DNA of 64,000 nucleotides from Acidovorax sp. A1169 (lineage in GTDB: Bacteria; Pseudomonadota; Gammaproteobacteria; Burkholderiales; Burkholderiaceae_C). The notes under the pieces were generated by a model, which was not told the DNA's origin, ran no database searches, and was given only the letters and a program-made list of their open reading frames with translations. Shown here in pieces: positions 49,166 through 59,143 of this stretch. Position numbers and translations under genes: made by a program. The DNA lies in the NCBI RefSeq assembly GCF_030704685.1, contig NZ_JAUZDX010000001.1, positions 310,001 through 374,000 of the forward strand. Direction: 5' to 3'. Numbering within the stretch: position 1 is the first letter of the stretch; each line of letters begins with the position of its first letter.

Positions 49166-50044
49166 TTACCAGGCGTGCAGGGCGTTGTCGGGAAAGCGGC
49201 CCTCTTTGACGGCCAGCACATAGGCCTCGATGGCGCCGCGCACGCTGCCGGCGTCCTGCATGAAGTTGTGGACGAACTTCGGGTTCTTGCCCAGGTTCAT
49301 TCCCAGCATGTCGTGCAACACCAGCACCTGGCCGGCCGTGCCGTTGCCCGCGCCGATGCCGATGGTGTGGCAGTGCGCCAGTTCCCCGGTGAGGTCGGCG
49401 GCCAGCACGGCGGGCACCATCTCCAACACCAGCATGGCGGCGCCTGCGTCCTGCAGTTCGTGCGCATGCTTGCGCAGCGTGCGGGCGGCATCGTCGCTGC
49501 GGCCCTGCACGCGGTAGCCGCCCAGGGCGTGCACCGTCTGCGGCGTCAGCCCCAGGTGGGCGCACACCGGCACGCCGCGCTGCACCAGGAAATCCACCGT
49601 GGGCGCGGTCCAGCCGCCGCCTTCGAGCTTGACCATGTGCGCGCCCGCCTGCATCAGCACGCAGGCACTGCGCAGCGCCTGCTCGTGGCTTTCGGCATAC
49701 GTGCCGTAGGGCAGGTCGGCCACCAGCCAGGCCGTACCCTGCACGCGCTGCAGGCCGCGCGCCACGCTGGCCGTGTGGTAGGCCATGCTATCCAGCGTTA
49801 CGCCCACGGTGCTGGGCAGGCCCTGGCAGACCATGCCCAGCGAATCGCCGACGAGGATGCACTCCACGCCCGCGGCATCGGCGACGGCTGCAAAGGTGGC
49901 GTCGTAGGCCGTGAGCATGCATATCTTCTCGCCCGCACCCCGCATCTGCGCCAGGCGCGGCAGGCTCATGGGGCGGCGCTGGGGCAGCGGCGAGGCCGGT
50001 GGCAGCGTGCCGTAGGGCGTGGCGGAAGGCGTTGGATCGGTCAT
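49166..50044 (-). CDS. panB: 3-methyl-2-oxobutanoate hydroxymethyltransferase
   Basis: A 292-residue TIM-barrel enzyme making ketopantoate from 2-ketoisovalerate and methylene-THF, the first pantothenate step. [16 protein letters not shown] (residues about 43-58) and [11 protein letters not shown] carry the metal-binding Asp residues, and KLEGGGW and [17 protein letters not shown] are also present. The [10 protein letters not shown] start at 50044 is used; the longer frame to 50269 would run into the nadC promoter region. The N-terminal 25 residues are low-complexity. Confidence 0.96.
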   Translation of the reverse strand: MTDPTPSATPYGTLPPASPLPQRRPMSLPRLAQMRGAGEKICMLTAYDATFAAVADAAGVECILVGDSLGMVCQGLPSTVGVTLDSMAYHTASVARGLQRVQGTAWLVADLPYGTYAESHEQALRSACVLMQAGAHMVKLEGGGWTAPTVDFLVQRGVPVCAHLGLTPQTVHALGGYRVQGRSDDAARTLRKHAHELQDAGAAMLVLEMVPAVLAADLTGELAHCHTIGIGAGNGTAGQVLVLHDMLGMNLGKNPKFVHNFMQDAGSVRGAIEAYVLAVKEGRFPDNALHAW

Positions 50045-50142
50045 GGGGCTCCCCTGGACAAAATTGCGCGAGTGTAGGGGGTATGCAGCCGGGACAGCGG
50101 TGTCCCAAAACCCGTTCCCAGAAGCCGCTATGCTCGCGCCCC

Positions 50143-51012
50143 ATGACCCATCCCAGCGACGATGAAAAAAGTGCCGACGTGGCCGCCCTGGCCCGTGCCG
50201 ACGTGGCCCGCGCCCTGGCAGAAGACGTGGGCAGCGGTGACCTGACCGCCGGCCTGATCGACCCCGCACGCCGCGCCCGCGCGCGCATCCTGGCGCGCGA
50301 GGCCGCCGTGATCTGCGGCACGCCCTGGGTGGAGGCCGCCCTGCGTGCCCTGGACCCGGAGGTGCAGCTCACCTGGCAGGTGGCCGAAGGCCAGCGCTGC
50401 GCGCCCGACCAGGTGGTGCTGGAGATCGAGGGCAGCGCGCGTGCGCTACTCAGCGCCGAGCGCACGGCGCTCAACTTTTTGCAGCTGCTGTCGGCCGTGG
50501 CCACCAAGACGGCCACCTATGCCGACGTGGTCGCCGGCACGCGCGCGCGCATCGTGGACACGCGCAAGACCCTGCCGGGCCTGCGCCTGGCGCAGAAGTA
50601 CGCCGTGCGCGTGGGCGGTGGCACCAACCACCGCATCGGCCTGCACGATGCCGTGCTGATCAAGGAAAACCACATCGCCGCCGCCGGTGGCGTCACGGCC
50701 GTGCTGCGCGCCGCGCAGCAGGTGGCTGCGCAGGCCGCCTTCATCGAGATCGAGGTTGAGACGCTCGCACAACTGACCGAGGCGCTCGACGCAGGCGCCA
50801 CCATGGTGCTGCTCGACAACATGCCCTTGCCCACGCTGCGCGAGGCCGTGCGCATCAACGCCGGCCGCGCCATCCTCGAAATCTCGGGCGGCGTCACGCT
50901 CGATGGCCTGCGCGAATTGGCCGAGACCGGCGTGGACCGCATCTCCATCGGCACGCTGACCAAGGACGTGAAGGCCACCGACTTCTCGATGCGGCTGCAG
51001 GAACTGTCATGA
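50143..51012 (+). CDS. nadC: Nicotinate-nucleotide pyrophosphorylase (carboxylating)
   Basis: A 289-residue quinolinate phosphoribosyltransferase converting quinolinate and PRPP to nicotinate mononucleotide, CO2 and PPi. Typical parts are [55 protein letters not shown] and [12 protein letters not shown]. It is divergent from panB with a 98-base gap and overlaps nadA by 4 bases, giving a nadC-nadA operon. Confidence 0.97.
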   Translation: MTHPSDDEKSADVAALARADVARALAEDVGSGDLTAGLIDPARRARARILAREAAVICGTPWVEAALRALDPEVQLTWQVAEGQRCAPDQVVLEIEGSARALLSAERTALNFLQLLSAVATKTATYADVVAGTRARIVDTRKTLPGLRLAQKYAVRVGGGTNHRIGLHDAVLIKENHIAAAGGVTAVLRAAQQVAAQAAFIEIEVETLAQLTEALDAGATMVLLDNMPLPTLREAVRINAGRAILEISGGVTLDGLRELAETGVDRISIGTLTKDVKATDFSMRLQELS

Positions 51013-52148
51013 GCAACACGGCCATGCTGAACCGCATCGACGTCGAATACGACCAGCCGCTCACGGTGCTGGAAGCCGGCGGCGCCGTCTGCTCCACGAA
51101 ACATGCATGGGCCCGTGTGCCACCCGAGCCCTCGCAGGCCGAGCGCGCAGCGCTCAAGGACCGCATCCGCCGCCTGCTCCAGGAGAAGAACGCGGTCATG
51201 GTCTCGCACTACTACGTGCACCCCGACCTGCAGGACCTGGCCGAGGAAACCGGCGGCCTGGTCAGCGATTCGCTGGAGATGGCGCGCTTTGGCCGCGACC
51301 ATGCGGCGCAGACCCTGGTGGTCTCGGGCGTGCGCTTCATGGGCGAGACGGCGAAGATCCTCTCGCCCGAGAAGACCGTGCTCATGCCCGACCTCGACGC
51401 CACCTGCTCGCTCGATCTGGGTTGTCCGGTCGACGAGTTCAGCGCCTTCTGCGACGCCCACCCAGACCGCACCGTGGTGGTGTATGCCAACACCAGTGCG
51501 GCCGTGAAGGCGCGGGCCGACTGGCTCGTCACGTCGAGCTGTGCGCTCGAAATCGTCGGCGCGCTCAAGGCGGCGGGCCACAAGATTCTGTGGGCGCCCG
51601 ACCGCCACCTGGGCGCCTACATCCAGCGCGAGACCGGCGCCGACATGCTGTTCTGGAACGGCGCCTGCATCGTGCACGACGAGTTCAAGGCGTTCGAACT
51701 CGAAGCGCTCAAGCGCGAGCACCCCGGGGCCAAGGTGCTGGTGCACCCCGAAAGCCCCGCCGATGTGGTGGCGCTGGCCGATGCCGTGGGCTCGACCTCG
51801 GCCATCCTCAAGGCCGCGCGCGAGATGAATGCGCGCGAATTCATCGTCGCCACCGACAACGGCATGATGCACAAGCTGCGCACCCTCAACCCCGGCAAGA
51901 CCTTTTACGAAGCCCCCACCGCCGGCAACAGCGCCACCTGCAAGAGCTGCGCGCACTGCCCCTGGATGGCGATGAACGGCCTGGCCGACGTGGCGCGCGT
52001 GCTGGAAACGGGTGCCAATGCGGTGCAAGTGGACCCGACGCTGATCCCGCGCGCCCGCCAGCCCATCGACCGCATGCTGGCCTTCACGGCGGCGCTCAAG
52101 CGCGGGCAGCCCGCCGCAGGGCTGGTGCCGCACCTGGGCGCTGCCTGA
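51009..52148 (+). CDS. nadA: Quinolinate synthase A
   Basis: A 379-residue 4Fe-4S enzyme joining iminoaspartate and dihydroxyacetone phosphate to quinolinate. [33 protein letters not shown] and the C-terminal [16 protein letters not shown] (cluster Cys region) match NadA. The first 40 residues ([17 protein letters not shown]) are a Burkholderiales-like extension. It works with nadC (upstream) on the NAD pathway; no nadB lies in the window. Confidence 0.96.
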   Translation: MSNTAMLNRIDVEYDQPLTVLEAGGAVCSTKHAWARVPPEPSQAERAALKDRIRRLLQEKNAVMVSHYYVHPDLQDLAEETGGLVSDSLEMARFGRDHAAQTLVVSGVRFMGETAKILSPEKTVLMPDLDATCSLDLGCPVDEFSAFCDAHPDRTVVVYANTSAAVKARADWLVTSSCALEIVGALKAAGHKILWAPDRHLGAYIQRETGADMLFWNGACIVHDEFKAFELEALKREHPGAKVLVHPESPADVVALADAVGSTSAILKAAREMNAREFIVATDNGMMHKLRTLNPGKTFYEAPTAGNSATCKSCAHCPWMAMNGLADVARVLETGANAVQVDPTLIPRARQPIDRMLAFTAALKRGQPAAGLVPHLGAA

Positions 52149-52178
52149 ACCTGCAGACACGGCTGCCCGCAGAACCGG

Positions 52179-53987
52179 GTGGCGAGATTCCTTCCTGTGA
52201 CCACAACTGTCCATTCGCGCATCGATTTCACCCAGCCGCAGGAGCCCGGCACACCGCGCCTGCGCCACGCTTTCGGCCCGCCGCGCGAGGTGCTGGTGGC
52301 CCATGCGCTGCACGAGGTGCGCGGCGTGCTCGATGCGGTGCACGCCGCCGCACAGGGCGGGGCGTGGTGCGTGGGCTATGTACGCTACGAGGCTGCGGCG
52401 GCCTTTGACGCCGCCCTGCAGACCCACACGGCGCAGGGCCCGTTGGCATGGTTTTCGGTGCACGATGAAGCCCTGCCCTGGCCGGATGGACCACAGCCCG
52501 ACGCAAGCGCCGAAGTGACATGGGCCGATGGCCTGCCGCGTGCCGACTTCGATGCCTCGCTGGCCCGCATCCACCAGGCCATCGCCGATGGCGAGGTCTA
52601 CCAGGTCAACTACACCGCACCCCTGCAGGGCCGTGCGCAGGGCAGCGCCCAGGCGCTGTTCGAGGCACTGCACCGCACCCAGCCCGAGGGCTACTGCGCG
52701 CACATCGACGCGGGCGACACCCAGGTGCTGTCGGTCTCGCCCGAGCTGTTCTTCGACTGGACCACCGATGCGGCGGGCGGCGACATCGTTGCGCGCCCGA
52801 TGAAGGGCACGGCCCCGCGCGGCGCCACGCCCGCGGCCGATGCCGCCCAGGCCGAGCACCTGCGCACGGCGCCCAAGGAGCGGGCCGAGAACGTGATGGT
52901 CGTGGACCTGCTGCGCAACGACCTCTCGCGCATTGCCCAGCCGCACAGCGTGCGCGTGCCCCGGCTGTTCCACACCCAGGCCCTGCCCACCGTGTGGCAG
53001 ATGACGTCCGACGTGCAGGCCCGCACCCGGGTGGGCACCACGCTGACCGATGTGTTCGCGGCGCTGTTCCCCTGCGGCTCGGTCACGGGCGCGCCCAAGG
53101 TGCGTGCCATGCAGCTGATCCGCGATCTGGAGCCCGCGCCGCGCGGCGTGTACTGCGGCGCCTTGGGCGTCGTGCGCCCGCACGGGCCACCGGGCCAGGG
53201 TGGCGTGGCCGCGACCTTCAACGTGCCCATCCGCACCGTGGTGCTGCAGGCGCGCGATGGCATGGTGCAGGCCACCTGCGGCATCGGCAGCGGCATCACC
53301 TCGGGCGCCGAGGCAGAGGCCGAATGGCATGAATGGCGCCACAAGCGCGCCTTCGTGGAGCGCGCCAGCGCAGCGTTCGACCTGCTCGAAACCCTGGCAC
53401 TCGAGGGTGGGCAGTTCCGCCACCTGCGCGAGCACTTGGCGCGCATGGCCGTGGCCGCTGGGCACTTCGGCTATGGGTGGGACGCCGATCGCGTTCATGC
53501 CCGCCTGCAGGCGCTGGCCGCGCAGCACGCCAGTGGTGCATGGCGCGTGCGCCTGCTGCTGGACAGCCGGGGCGCACCCCGCGCCGAGGCCTTCGTGCTG
53601 CAGCCCACGCAGGTGCCCGTCTGCCTGCAGCTCGCCGGCCGGGCCTTCGACGAGGCCGACAGTGAATTCGTGCGCCACAAGACCACGCGCCGCGCGCACT
53701 ACGCGGCCTTTGCGCCCACCGCGCCCGGCGTGTTCGATACGGTGCTGTGGAACCGTGCCGGCGAGGTCACCGAGGGCACCTTCGGCAACCTGGCGCTGCG
53801 GCTCGATGGCCGCTGGGTCACGCCGCCGCTGGCCTGCGGCCTGCTGCCTGGCGTGGGGCGTGCGGTGGCCCTGCGGCAGGGCCGCGTGGCAGAGGCCGTG
53901 GTGCGGCTCGACGACCTGCCGCGTGTCGATGGCTGGGCCTTCATCAACAGCCTGCGCGGCTGGCTGGCCGCGGAATTGATGGCCTGA
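52179..53987 (+). CDS. pabB: Fused aminodeoxychorismate synthase component I / 4-amino-4-deoxychorismate lyase
   Basis: A 602-residue two-domain protein for p-aminobenzoate synthesis. Residues about 1-370 are a chorismate-binding PabB domain (VYQVNYTAPL, RPMKGTAPRG, PKERAENVMVVDLLRNDLSRIA, PCGSVTGAPKVRAM). Residues about 390-602 are a class IV aminotransferase-fold lyase (PabC), with the PLP Lys in FVRHKTTRR and EVTEGTFGNL. Starts are GTG at 52179 or GTG at 52197. It supplies pABA for folate, together with nudB and folE elsewhere in the window. Its partner PabA is not here. Confidence 0.93.
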   Translation: MARFLPVTTTVHSRIDFTQPQEPGTPRLRHAFGPPREVLVAHALHEVRGVLDAVHAAAQGGAWCVGYVRYEAAAAFDAALQTHTAQGPLAWFSVHDEALPWPDGPQPDASAEVTWADGLPRADFDASLARIHQAIADGEVYQVNYTAPLQGRAQGSAQALFEALHRTQPEGYCAHIDAGDTQVLSVSPELFFDWTTDAAGGDIVARPMKGTAPRGATPAADAAQAEHLRTAPKERAENVMVVDLLRNDLSRIAQPHSVRVPRLFHTQALPTVWQMTSDVQARTRVGTTLTDVFAALFPCGSVTGAPKVRAMQLIRDLEPAPRGVYCGALGVVRPHGPPGQGGVAATFNVPIRTVVLQARDGMVQATCGIGSGITSGAEAEAEWHEWRHKRAFVERASAAFDLLETLALEGGQFRHLREHLARMAVAAGHFGYGWDADRVHARLQALAAQHASGAWRVRLLLDSRGAPRAEAFVLQPTQVPVCLQLAGRAFDEADSEFVRHKTTRRAHYAAFAPTAPGVFDTVLWNRAGEVTEGTFGNLALRLDGRWVTPPLACGLLPGVGRAVALRQGRVAEAVVRLDDLPRVDGWAFINSLRGWLAAELMA

Positions 53988-54248
53988 GCCGCAGGGCTGC
54001 ACGCGCCTGCGTGCACTGCGAACTCGCCTTCGCGCTCGGGCGTTTGCCTGTGCGTATACACCAGGCTGCGAGGGGGTCGCTATGCATGCTTATTTCCCGC
54101 AGTGGCATGCAAGGGTTTACCCCAGGACTGTCACACAGCTTTTTTCTAATGAGTCCAGCGCCCCACCATGGGGTGCCGACCGGTAAGACGCCTGCCTTGC
54201 GGTATGCCCATGTCCCGGTGATCTGCCCATTTCGAAGAAGTGAACTCC

Positions 54249-55307
54249 ATGAAACTCAAGCTCCTTGCCCTCGCAGCCCTGACTCTTGCCGCCGGCGCCC
54301 ATGCGCAGTCCAGCGTCACCCTCTTTGGCGTGGTCGACGCCTCGGTGGTCCACATGTCCAGCAACACCAACAGCGTCACCGGTCTGTCCAGCGGCGGTCA
54401 GTCCAGCAGCCGCCTGGGCTTTCGCGGCGTGGAAGACCTCGGTGGTGGCCTGAAGGCCGGCTTCTGGTTGGAGGGTGGCCTGGCCGCCGACAACGGCACC
54501 GCCGCCGGATTCCGCTTCGACCGCCGTTCCACCGTGAGCATTTCCGGCGGCTTCGGTGAAGTCCGCCTGGGCCGCGACAAGTCGCCCGCCTACCTGAACA
54601 TCGAAACCTTCGATCCCTTCGGCGACTCCGGCGTGGGCGGCATCAACGGTGCCAACCTGGTCGGCAGCGCCACCTCGGCTGCTGGCACGCCCGAAGGCAG
54701 CGCCCCCAAGCGCACCAGCAACGGCGTGAACTACCTGCTGCCCGAACTGGGCGGCTTCTACGGCCAGCTGCAGTACGCCCTGGGCGAGCAGCTGTCCAAC
54801 CAGGTCAACGACCGCATGGGCAACTCGCTGGCCCTGCGCGCTGGCTACGCCAACGGCCCCCTGAACGTGGCCGTGGCCTTCGGCGAGACACGCGGCGGCG
54901 CCGCCACTGCCAACTCGGTCGACTACAAGGCCAGCAACGTGGGCGTGTCCTACAGCTTCGGCGTGGTCAAGCCCATGGCCTTGTTCGCCACCGAGCGCGG
55001 CGCCGGCCGCCGCGTGGACATGCTCGGCCTGGGCGCCACCGTGCCGCTGGGCGTGGGCGAGTTGCGCGTGTCGTATACCAACTTCAAGCGCAAGGACGTG
55101 AACAACGCCGACTCGCAGAAGTTCGCCCTCGGCTATGGCCACAACCTGTCCAAGCGCACGCAGCTGTACGCTACTGTGGCGCGCATCAGCAACGACGGCG
55201 CCGCCACGCGCGGTCTGGCCGTGTCCTCATCCTCGCTTGGCAGCCCGACGATCGGTGCCGGCAACGACGTGACCGGCTACGAGTTCGGCGTGCGCCACAC
55301 GTTCTGA
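54249..55307 (+). CDS. Gram-negative porin (Burkholderiales general porin)
   Basis: A 352-residue outer-membrane beta-barrel porin. The signal peptide is MKLKLLALAALTLAAGAHAQ, and the mature start SSVTLFGVVDASV is highly typical. Barrel features include SRLGFRGVEDLGGGLKAGF, GEVRLGRD and the C-terminal Phe (EFGVRHTF) for Bam recognition. Alternating short strands and aromatic residues fill the rest. An in-frame ATG at 54240 would add 3 residues. It is followed by a strong terminator. Confidence 0.95.
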   Translation: MKLKLLALAALTLAAGAHAQSSVTLFGVVDASVVHMSSNTNSVTGLSSGGQSSSRLGFRGVEDLGGGLKAGFWLEGGLAADNGTAAGFRFDRRSTVSISGGFGEVRLGRDKSPAYLNIETFDPFGDSGVGGINGANLVGSATSAAGTPEGSAPKRTSNGVNYLLPELGGFYGQLQYALGEQLSNQVNDRMGNSLALRAGYANGPLNVAVAFGETRGGAATANSVDYKASNVGVSYSFGVVKPMALFATERGAGRRVDMLGLGATVPLGVGELRVSYTNFKRKDVNNADSQKFALGYGHNLSKRTQLYATVARISNDGAATRGLAVSSSSLGSPTIGAGNDVTGYEFGVRHTF

Positions 55308-55425
55308 TGGTGGACGGGCAGGGGCACCTGTTGCAGCGGGTGCCCTGGCCTTGAGGCCGTGCTGTGCGCCTTCCACCTGGTGGGGATGCGAGGGGGGCGC
55401 AGCACGGACTTTCCTGCGTTACAGC

Positions 55426-55470
55426 AATGACAAAGCCGCCCAGGGCAATGCCCGGGGCGGCTTTGTCATT
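55426..55470. terminator. Bidirectional terminator between porin and isomerase genes
   Basis: A perfect 16-base stem AATGACAAAGCCGCCC / GGGCGGCTTTGTCATT with a 13-base loop, and a T-rich flank in both directions. It serves the porin on the plus strand and the convergent isomerase gene on the minus strand. Confidence 0.85.
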
Positions 55471-55494
55471 GGGGACTGCCTGCCAGGCAGATTT

Positions 55495-55854
55495 TTATAG
55501 CTTTTCCTTGGCGTACGAGCCACGGTCCATGTCCACGATCTCCACGCTCAGCTGCACCAGCACGCCCTGGGGCTTGGGGGTGAGTTCGCGCAGCACGCCG
55601 GCGATCAGGTCCGACAGCTCCTTCTTGGCCTCGGGCGTGCGGCCCGAGAGCACGCGCAGCTGCGCGTGCACGAAGGCGCGCTGCGCCGGGGCGGTGCCGA
55701 TCTCGAAACTGTCGGCCACCACGAAGCGGGTCTTGAGGTCCAGCTCGTCCAGCACCTGGGGGTGGGCGCACAGCGCGGCATTGAGCGCGGTCAGCGCTTC
55801 GGCCTCGGGGTAGTGCGGCAGGTTGCCGGAGTACTCGACGATGAGATGGGGCAT
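55495..55854 (-). CDS. hpaF: 5-carboxymethyl-2-hydroxymuconate isomerase-like tautomerase
   Basis: A 119-residue tautomerase-superfamily protein. After Met removal, Pro1 (PHLIVEYSGN) is the catalytic base; the length and the C-terminal PQGVLVQLSVEIVDMDRGSY fit the HpaF/CHMI group rather than the 62-residue 4-oxalocrotonate tautomerase. It isomerises 5-carboxymethyl-2-hydroxymuconate in the homoprotocatechuate pathway. It is the natural missing step of the operon at 17-25 kb but lies 31 kb away. Confidence 0.8.
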   Translation of the reverse strand: MPHLIVEYSGNLPHYPEAEALTALNAALCAHPQVLDELDLKTRFVVADSFEIGTAPAQRAFVHAQLRVLSGRTPEAKKELSDLIAGVLRELTPKPQGVLVQLSVEIVDMDRGSYAKEKL

Positions 55855-55943
55855 GGCGGTTCCACGAAAAATCGGTGCACCCGGCAGAGGGCCGGTGCGG
55901 TGGGCGAAGACGCCACGGGGTGCGCGGCGCAGGGCCCACCAGT

Positions 55944-56876
55944 TTATCGGCTTATCGGGGTGGTGCCGGCGTTGGCCTGCGCGTCCTGCGCCGGGGTGTC
56001 GTTGGACTGCACGAAGCCATGCACCGCCCGCAGCATGGCCATCGGGGCCTCGATCTGCGGCCAGTGGCCGATGCCGTCGAGCGCCACCACGTCCGCATGC
56101 GGTACCACCTCGCGGTAGCGCTGTGCCATGTGGGCGCCCGAGTTGGGGTCGGCGCTGCCGTTGATCAGGCGCACCGGCACGGCCCCGGCCACCAGCGGCG
56201 CCACCAGGCGATCGCGCAGGGCCATGCGCTCGATGTAGAAGCGCCCCACCTGGTGGGAGATGCGCCGCCCGTTGCCGTGGTTGAGCAGGGCCCAGAAGTC
56301 TTCGAGCAGCCCGGCCGTGGGTTGCGTGCGCGCGCCGAACAGGCCTGCCACCGTGCGCTCGAATGCTCGCCGCGGAATGCGCGGGCCTATCCACCGCCCC
56401 AGTGGCGACGACAGCAGGTGCTGTATGGGGCGCGGCGCATACGCTTCAGGGCACACGCCGCCGTTGAGCAACAGCAGCGATTCGATGCGGCACCCCGCCT
56501 CTGGCCGCTCCACCCGGCGTGCCAGCATCTCCTGCGCAATGCTCACCCCCAGGTCGTGGGCGACGATGTGGCAGCGGTGCACGCCCCGTTGCGCGAGCAG
56601 GGCATCAAGCAGATCGGCATGGTCCTGTATGCGGTAGGCGTGCGCCACCGGCTTGTCCGAAAAGCCCATGCCCAGCAGGTCGGGCGCGATCACGCGGTAG
56701 TGTGCTGCCAGGGCGTCCCACACGCCATGCCAGTCGTAGGAGCTCGTGGGGTAGCCATGCACCAGCAGCAAGGTGCTGCCCTGGCCCGCCTCGGCAACGA
56801 AGAGGCGCTGGCCGTGTACCGTGGCGAACTGGCCGTGCTCGTGCCAGCGCTGCAGGGCGGGGGTCAGCTGGTCCAT
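55944..56876 (-). CDS. Alpha/beta hydrolase with Asp nucleophile (epoxide hydrolase/dehalogenase-like)
   Basis: A 310-residue alpha/beta hydrolase. The oxyanion motif is HGYPTSSYDW, the nucleophile elbow VAHDLGVS with Asp instead of Ser, and the late acid/His region NGSADPNSG and GIGHWPQIEAP. An Asp nucleophile is characteristic of epoxide hydrolases and haloalkane dehalogenases. The start overlaps the MAPEG gene by 13 bases, suggesting co-expression. Substrate unknown. Confidence 0.85.
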   Translation of the reverse strand: MDQLTPALQRWHEHGQFATVHGQRLFVAEAGQGSTLLLVHGYPTSSYDWHGVWDALAAHYRVIAPDLLGMGFSDKPVAHAYRIQDHADLLDALLAQRGVHRCHIVAHDLGVSIAQEMLARRVERPEAGCRIESLLLLNGGVCPEAYAPRPIQHLLSSPLGRWIGPRIPRRAFERTVAGLFGARTQPTAGLLEDFWALLNHGNGRRISHQVGRFYIERMALRDRLVAPLVAGAVPVRLINGSADPNSGAHMAQRYREVVPHADVVALDGIGHWPQIEAPMAMLRAVHGFVQSNDTPAQDAQANAGTTPISR

Positions 56877-57259
56877 GCCGCGCGCACCAGGAGCAGGGTG
56901 GCCGCCAGCTGGCACAGCAGCGTGAGCGCATGCGCCGCCTGGCGCCAGGGCAGGCGGCGGCCGAAAGCGGCTGTGCAGTAGACGATGCGGGCCAGGACAA
57001 AGGTGCAGCAGACGGCTGCCAGTGCCGTGGCCGCCGTGCCGCCTGACTGTGCCAGCGCCAGCACGAGCAGGCCGAACAGCAGCGACTGCTCCAGCGTGTT
57101 GCCGTGCGTGCGCACTGCCACGGCCAAGTCCTTGTGCCCGCCATCGCCCCAGGTCTGGCGGTGGCGCATGCGCAGGCGCGAGACATGCATGGACAGGGCC
57201 GTGAGCAGCAGGGCCAGGGTGGCCAGCGTGGCCGCCGCAATGGTGAAAGGTGGAAGCAT
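56864..57259 (-). CDS. MAPEG family membrane protein
   Basis: A 131-residue integral membrane protein with four hydrophobic segments (LPPFTIAAATLATLALLLTAL first) and the MAPEG motif region VAVRTHGNTLEQSLLFGLLV. MAPEG proteins include microsomal glutathione transferases, acting on electrophiles. Coupling with an Asp-nucleophile hydrolase hints at detoxification of reactive compounds. Enzyme activity is not evident from sequence. Confidence 0.85.
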   Translation of the reverse strand: MLPPFTIAAATLATLALLLTALSMHVSRLRMRHRQTWGDGGHKDLAVAVRTHGNTLEQSLLFGLLVLALAQSGGTAATALAAVCCTFVLARIVYCTAAFGRRLPWRQAAHALTLLCQLAATLLLVRAAWTS

Positions 57260-57376
57260 GTTCAGGAAGGGCGCGAACCGGATGAAGTAATCCCGCCGAG
57301 CTTAGAAAGCCCGTGGCCTCCTGCCAATAGCACCAAAGGGCAGGTCGGGTGGCTGCTTTGCCCACCCATGCTGCGT

Positions 57377-59143
57377 TCACACGGTCGGTTGGCTTTGCAG
57401 AAAGGCGCGCAGTTTCATCGGCGCAATCGGCTTGGGCAGCAGCGGCAGGCCGGCCGCTGCGGCACGGGCCTGCAGCTCGGGTGTCGCCTCGGCGGTGACC
57501 AGCAGGGCCGGCACGGCATGGCCGAAGGCGCTGCGCAGGGCCGCGACCGCCTCGGGGCCTTGTACGCCGTGCGGCAGGTGCCAGTCCACCACCAGGGCAT
57601 CGGGCCGTGCGTGCTGTGGTTGCATCGCCTCCTGCAGACTGGCCGCCGCGATGACTTCGCAGCCCCATCCCTGCAAGACCTCGGTCAGCGCGCGGCGCGA
57701 GCCGGCATCGTCTTCCAGCACAAGCACCCGCTGCGCCGGTGGCCCTGGTTGCGCAGTCGCCTTTTCATCCCCCATGGTGGTGACGGCGGCGCCCGCCGCA
57801 ACGGGCTCCGGGGCGGCCAGCGGCAGGCACAGCGCAAAGCGGCTGCCCTGGCCCGGTTGCGATTGCACGCTGAGTTCCAGCCCCAGCAAGTCGCACAGGC
57901 GCCGGGCGGTTGCCAGCCCCAGGCCCAACCCCTGGCTGCGGTCGCGCTCTGGATGGCCGATTTGGTAGTGCTCGTCAAAGATGCGCGGCAGCTCGGCGGC
58001 ATCGATGCCAACGCCCGAGTCGTGCACACAGACCTCCACCATGGCGCCCTGCTCGCGGCCGCCCAGCCGCACAAAGCCTGCCGGCGTATAGCGGATGGCG
58101 TTGGCGACCAGGTTGGACAGCACGCGCGCCAGCAGCGCGCGGTCGCCCTCCACATGGGCGGTGGTGGGCTCCACCGTGAACGCCAGGCCCTTGGCCTGGG
58201 CCTGCACGCCGAAGGTGCCCGCCATTTCGTCGAACAGTGCCTGCAGCGCAAAGCGCGTGGGGCGGGGCGTGATGGAGCGGGCGTCCAGCCGCGACAGCTC
58301 CAGCAGCCCTTCCACCAGCGAGCCCATGCTCTCGGCGCATTCCATGAGGGTGGCCGCGAGGTAGTCCACCCGCTCGCTCGATGCGGGCTGCTGCAGCGTG
58401 TACGCCAGCAACTGCATGGCATTGAGCGGCTGGCGCAGGTCATGGCCCACGGCGGCAAGGAACTGCGCCTTGGAGGCGTGGGCCGCCTCGGCCTCCTGGC
58501 GCGCCAGCCGCGTGGCCTGGTTCTCGCGCTGCAGCGCGGCAATCAGCTCCTGCCGTTCGCGCTGCTGGGCGGCGGCCTGCGCGATGGCGCGCGCCTGGGC
58601 CCGGCCTGCGTGCCAGACGTACAGCGCCATCAGCACCGACGCCAGCGCCAGCAGGGTGTGCAGCGGTTCTCCCACCAGCAGGTCGCGCGCGGCCAGCGGG
58701 CCGAACACGCCGACCGCATAGGCGCCCAGTGCGGGCAGGTGGTGTGCCAGGTGGGCCACGCTGCCCAGCACCACGGCGGCCAGGCCGATGTGCAGGGCCA
58801 TCTCGGCCACCAGGTTGGCAGGCGCCCACAGCACCCAACTTCCGACGCCCCAGGCCAGGGCCTGCGCCAGGGCGCTCACCACCACCCAGCGTGCCCAGAT
58901 TGCGGGGCGGGCACTGCGTGTACCGGCCGAGCGGCGATACGCCATGCCCAGGCCGATGCGCAGGCAGCGCACGGCTGCAAACGCCGCCAGCCACAGGGCG
59001 ATGGCGGTGGCCGGCACCTCGCGCCAGAACAGCACGCTCAGGAAGAAGGCCTCCACCACCCCCACCACTGCTGACAGGGGCGCTCCCCGGTGCAGGGTGT
59101 CCAGGGCCTGTGCGTCGGGCGGGGCGCCGGGCGTCGCTGCCAT
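57377..59143 (-). CDS. Hybrid sensor histidine kinase with C-terminal receiver
   Basis: A 588-residue membrane-bound hybrid kinase. It has about six hydrophobic helices (residues about 20-170), a coiled-coil linker, a HisKA domain with His234 in AAVGHDLRQPLNAMQ, HATPase motifs (LSNLVANAIRYTP, GLGLGLATARRLC) and a receiver domain (residues about 470-588, Asp near 518 in LVVDWHLPHG, Lys in LLPKPIAP). The MASE-like N-terminus has no recognised ligand domain. The LuxR regulator gene immediately upstream is its likely partner. Confidence 0.92.
   Translation of the reverse strand: MAATPGAPPDAQALDTLHRGAPLSAVVGVVEAFFLSVLFWREVPATAIALWLAAFAAVRCLRIGLGMAYRRSAGTRSARPAIWARWVVVSALAQALAWGVGSWVLWAPANLVAEMALHIGLAAVVLGSVAHLAHHLPALGAYAVGVFGPLAARDLLVGEPLHTLLALASVLMALYVWHAGRAQARAIAQAAAQQRERQELIAALQRENQATRLARQEAEAAHASKAQFLAAVGHDLRQPLNAMQLLAYTLQQPASSERVDYLAATLMECAESMGSLVEGLLELSRLDARSITPRPTRFALQALFDEMAGTFGVQAQAKGLAFTVEPTTAHVEGDRALLARVLSNLVANAIRYTPAGFVRLGGREQGAMVEVCVHDSGVGIDAAELPRIFDEHYQIGHPERDRSQGLGLGLATARRLCDLLGLELSVQSQPGQGSRFALCLPLAAPEPVAAGAAVTTMGDEKATAQPGPPAQRVLVLEDDAGSRRALTEVLQGWGCEVIAAASLQEAMQPQHARPDALVVDWHLPHGVQGPEAVAALRSAFGHAVPALLVTAEATPELQARAAAAGLPLLPKPIAPMKLRAFLQSQPTV

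Noticed and set aside
50517..54002. A 1,161-codon open frame antisense to nadC, nadA and pabBC
   Set aside because: High GC leaves few stops on the opposite strand; the plus-strand genes have full family motifs, while the antisense product is low-complexity and His/Gly/Ala-rich.
54054..54059. GTATAC upstream of the porin as a second copy of the 46353 operator
   Set aside because: Only the 6-base core matches; the flanks are not palindromic.
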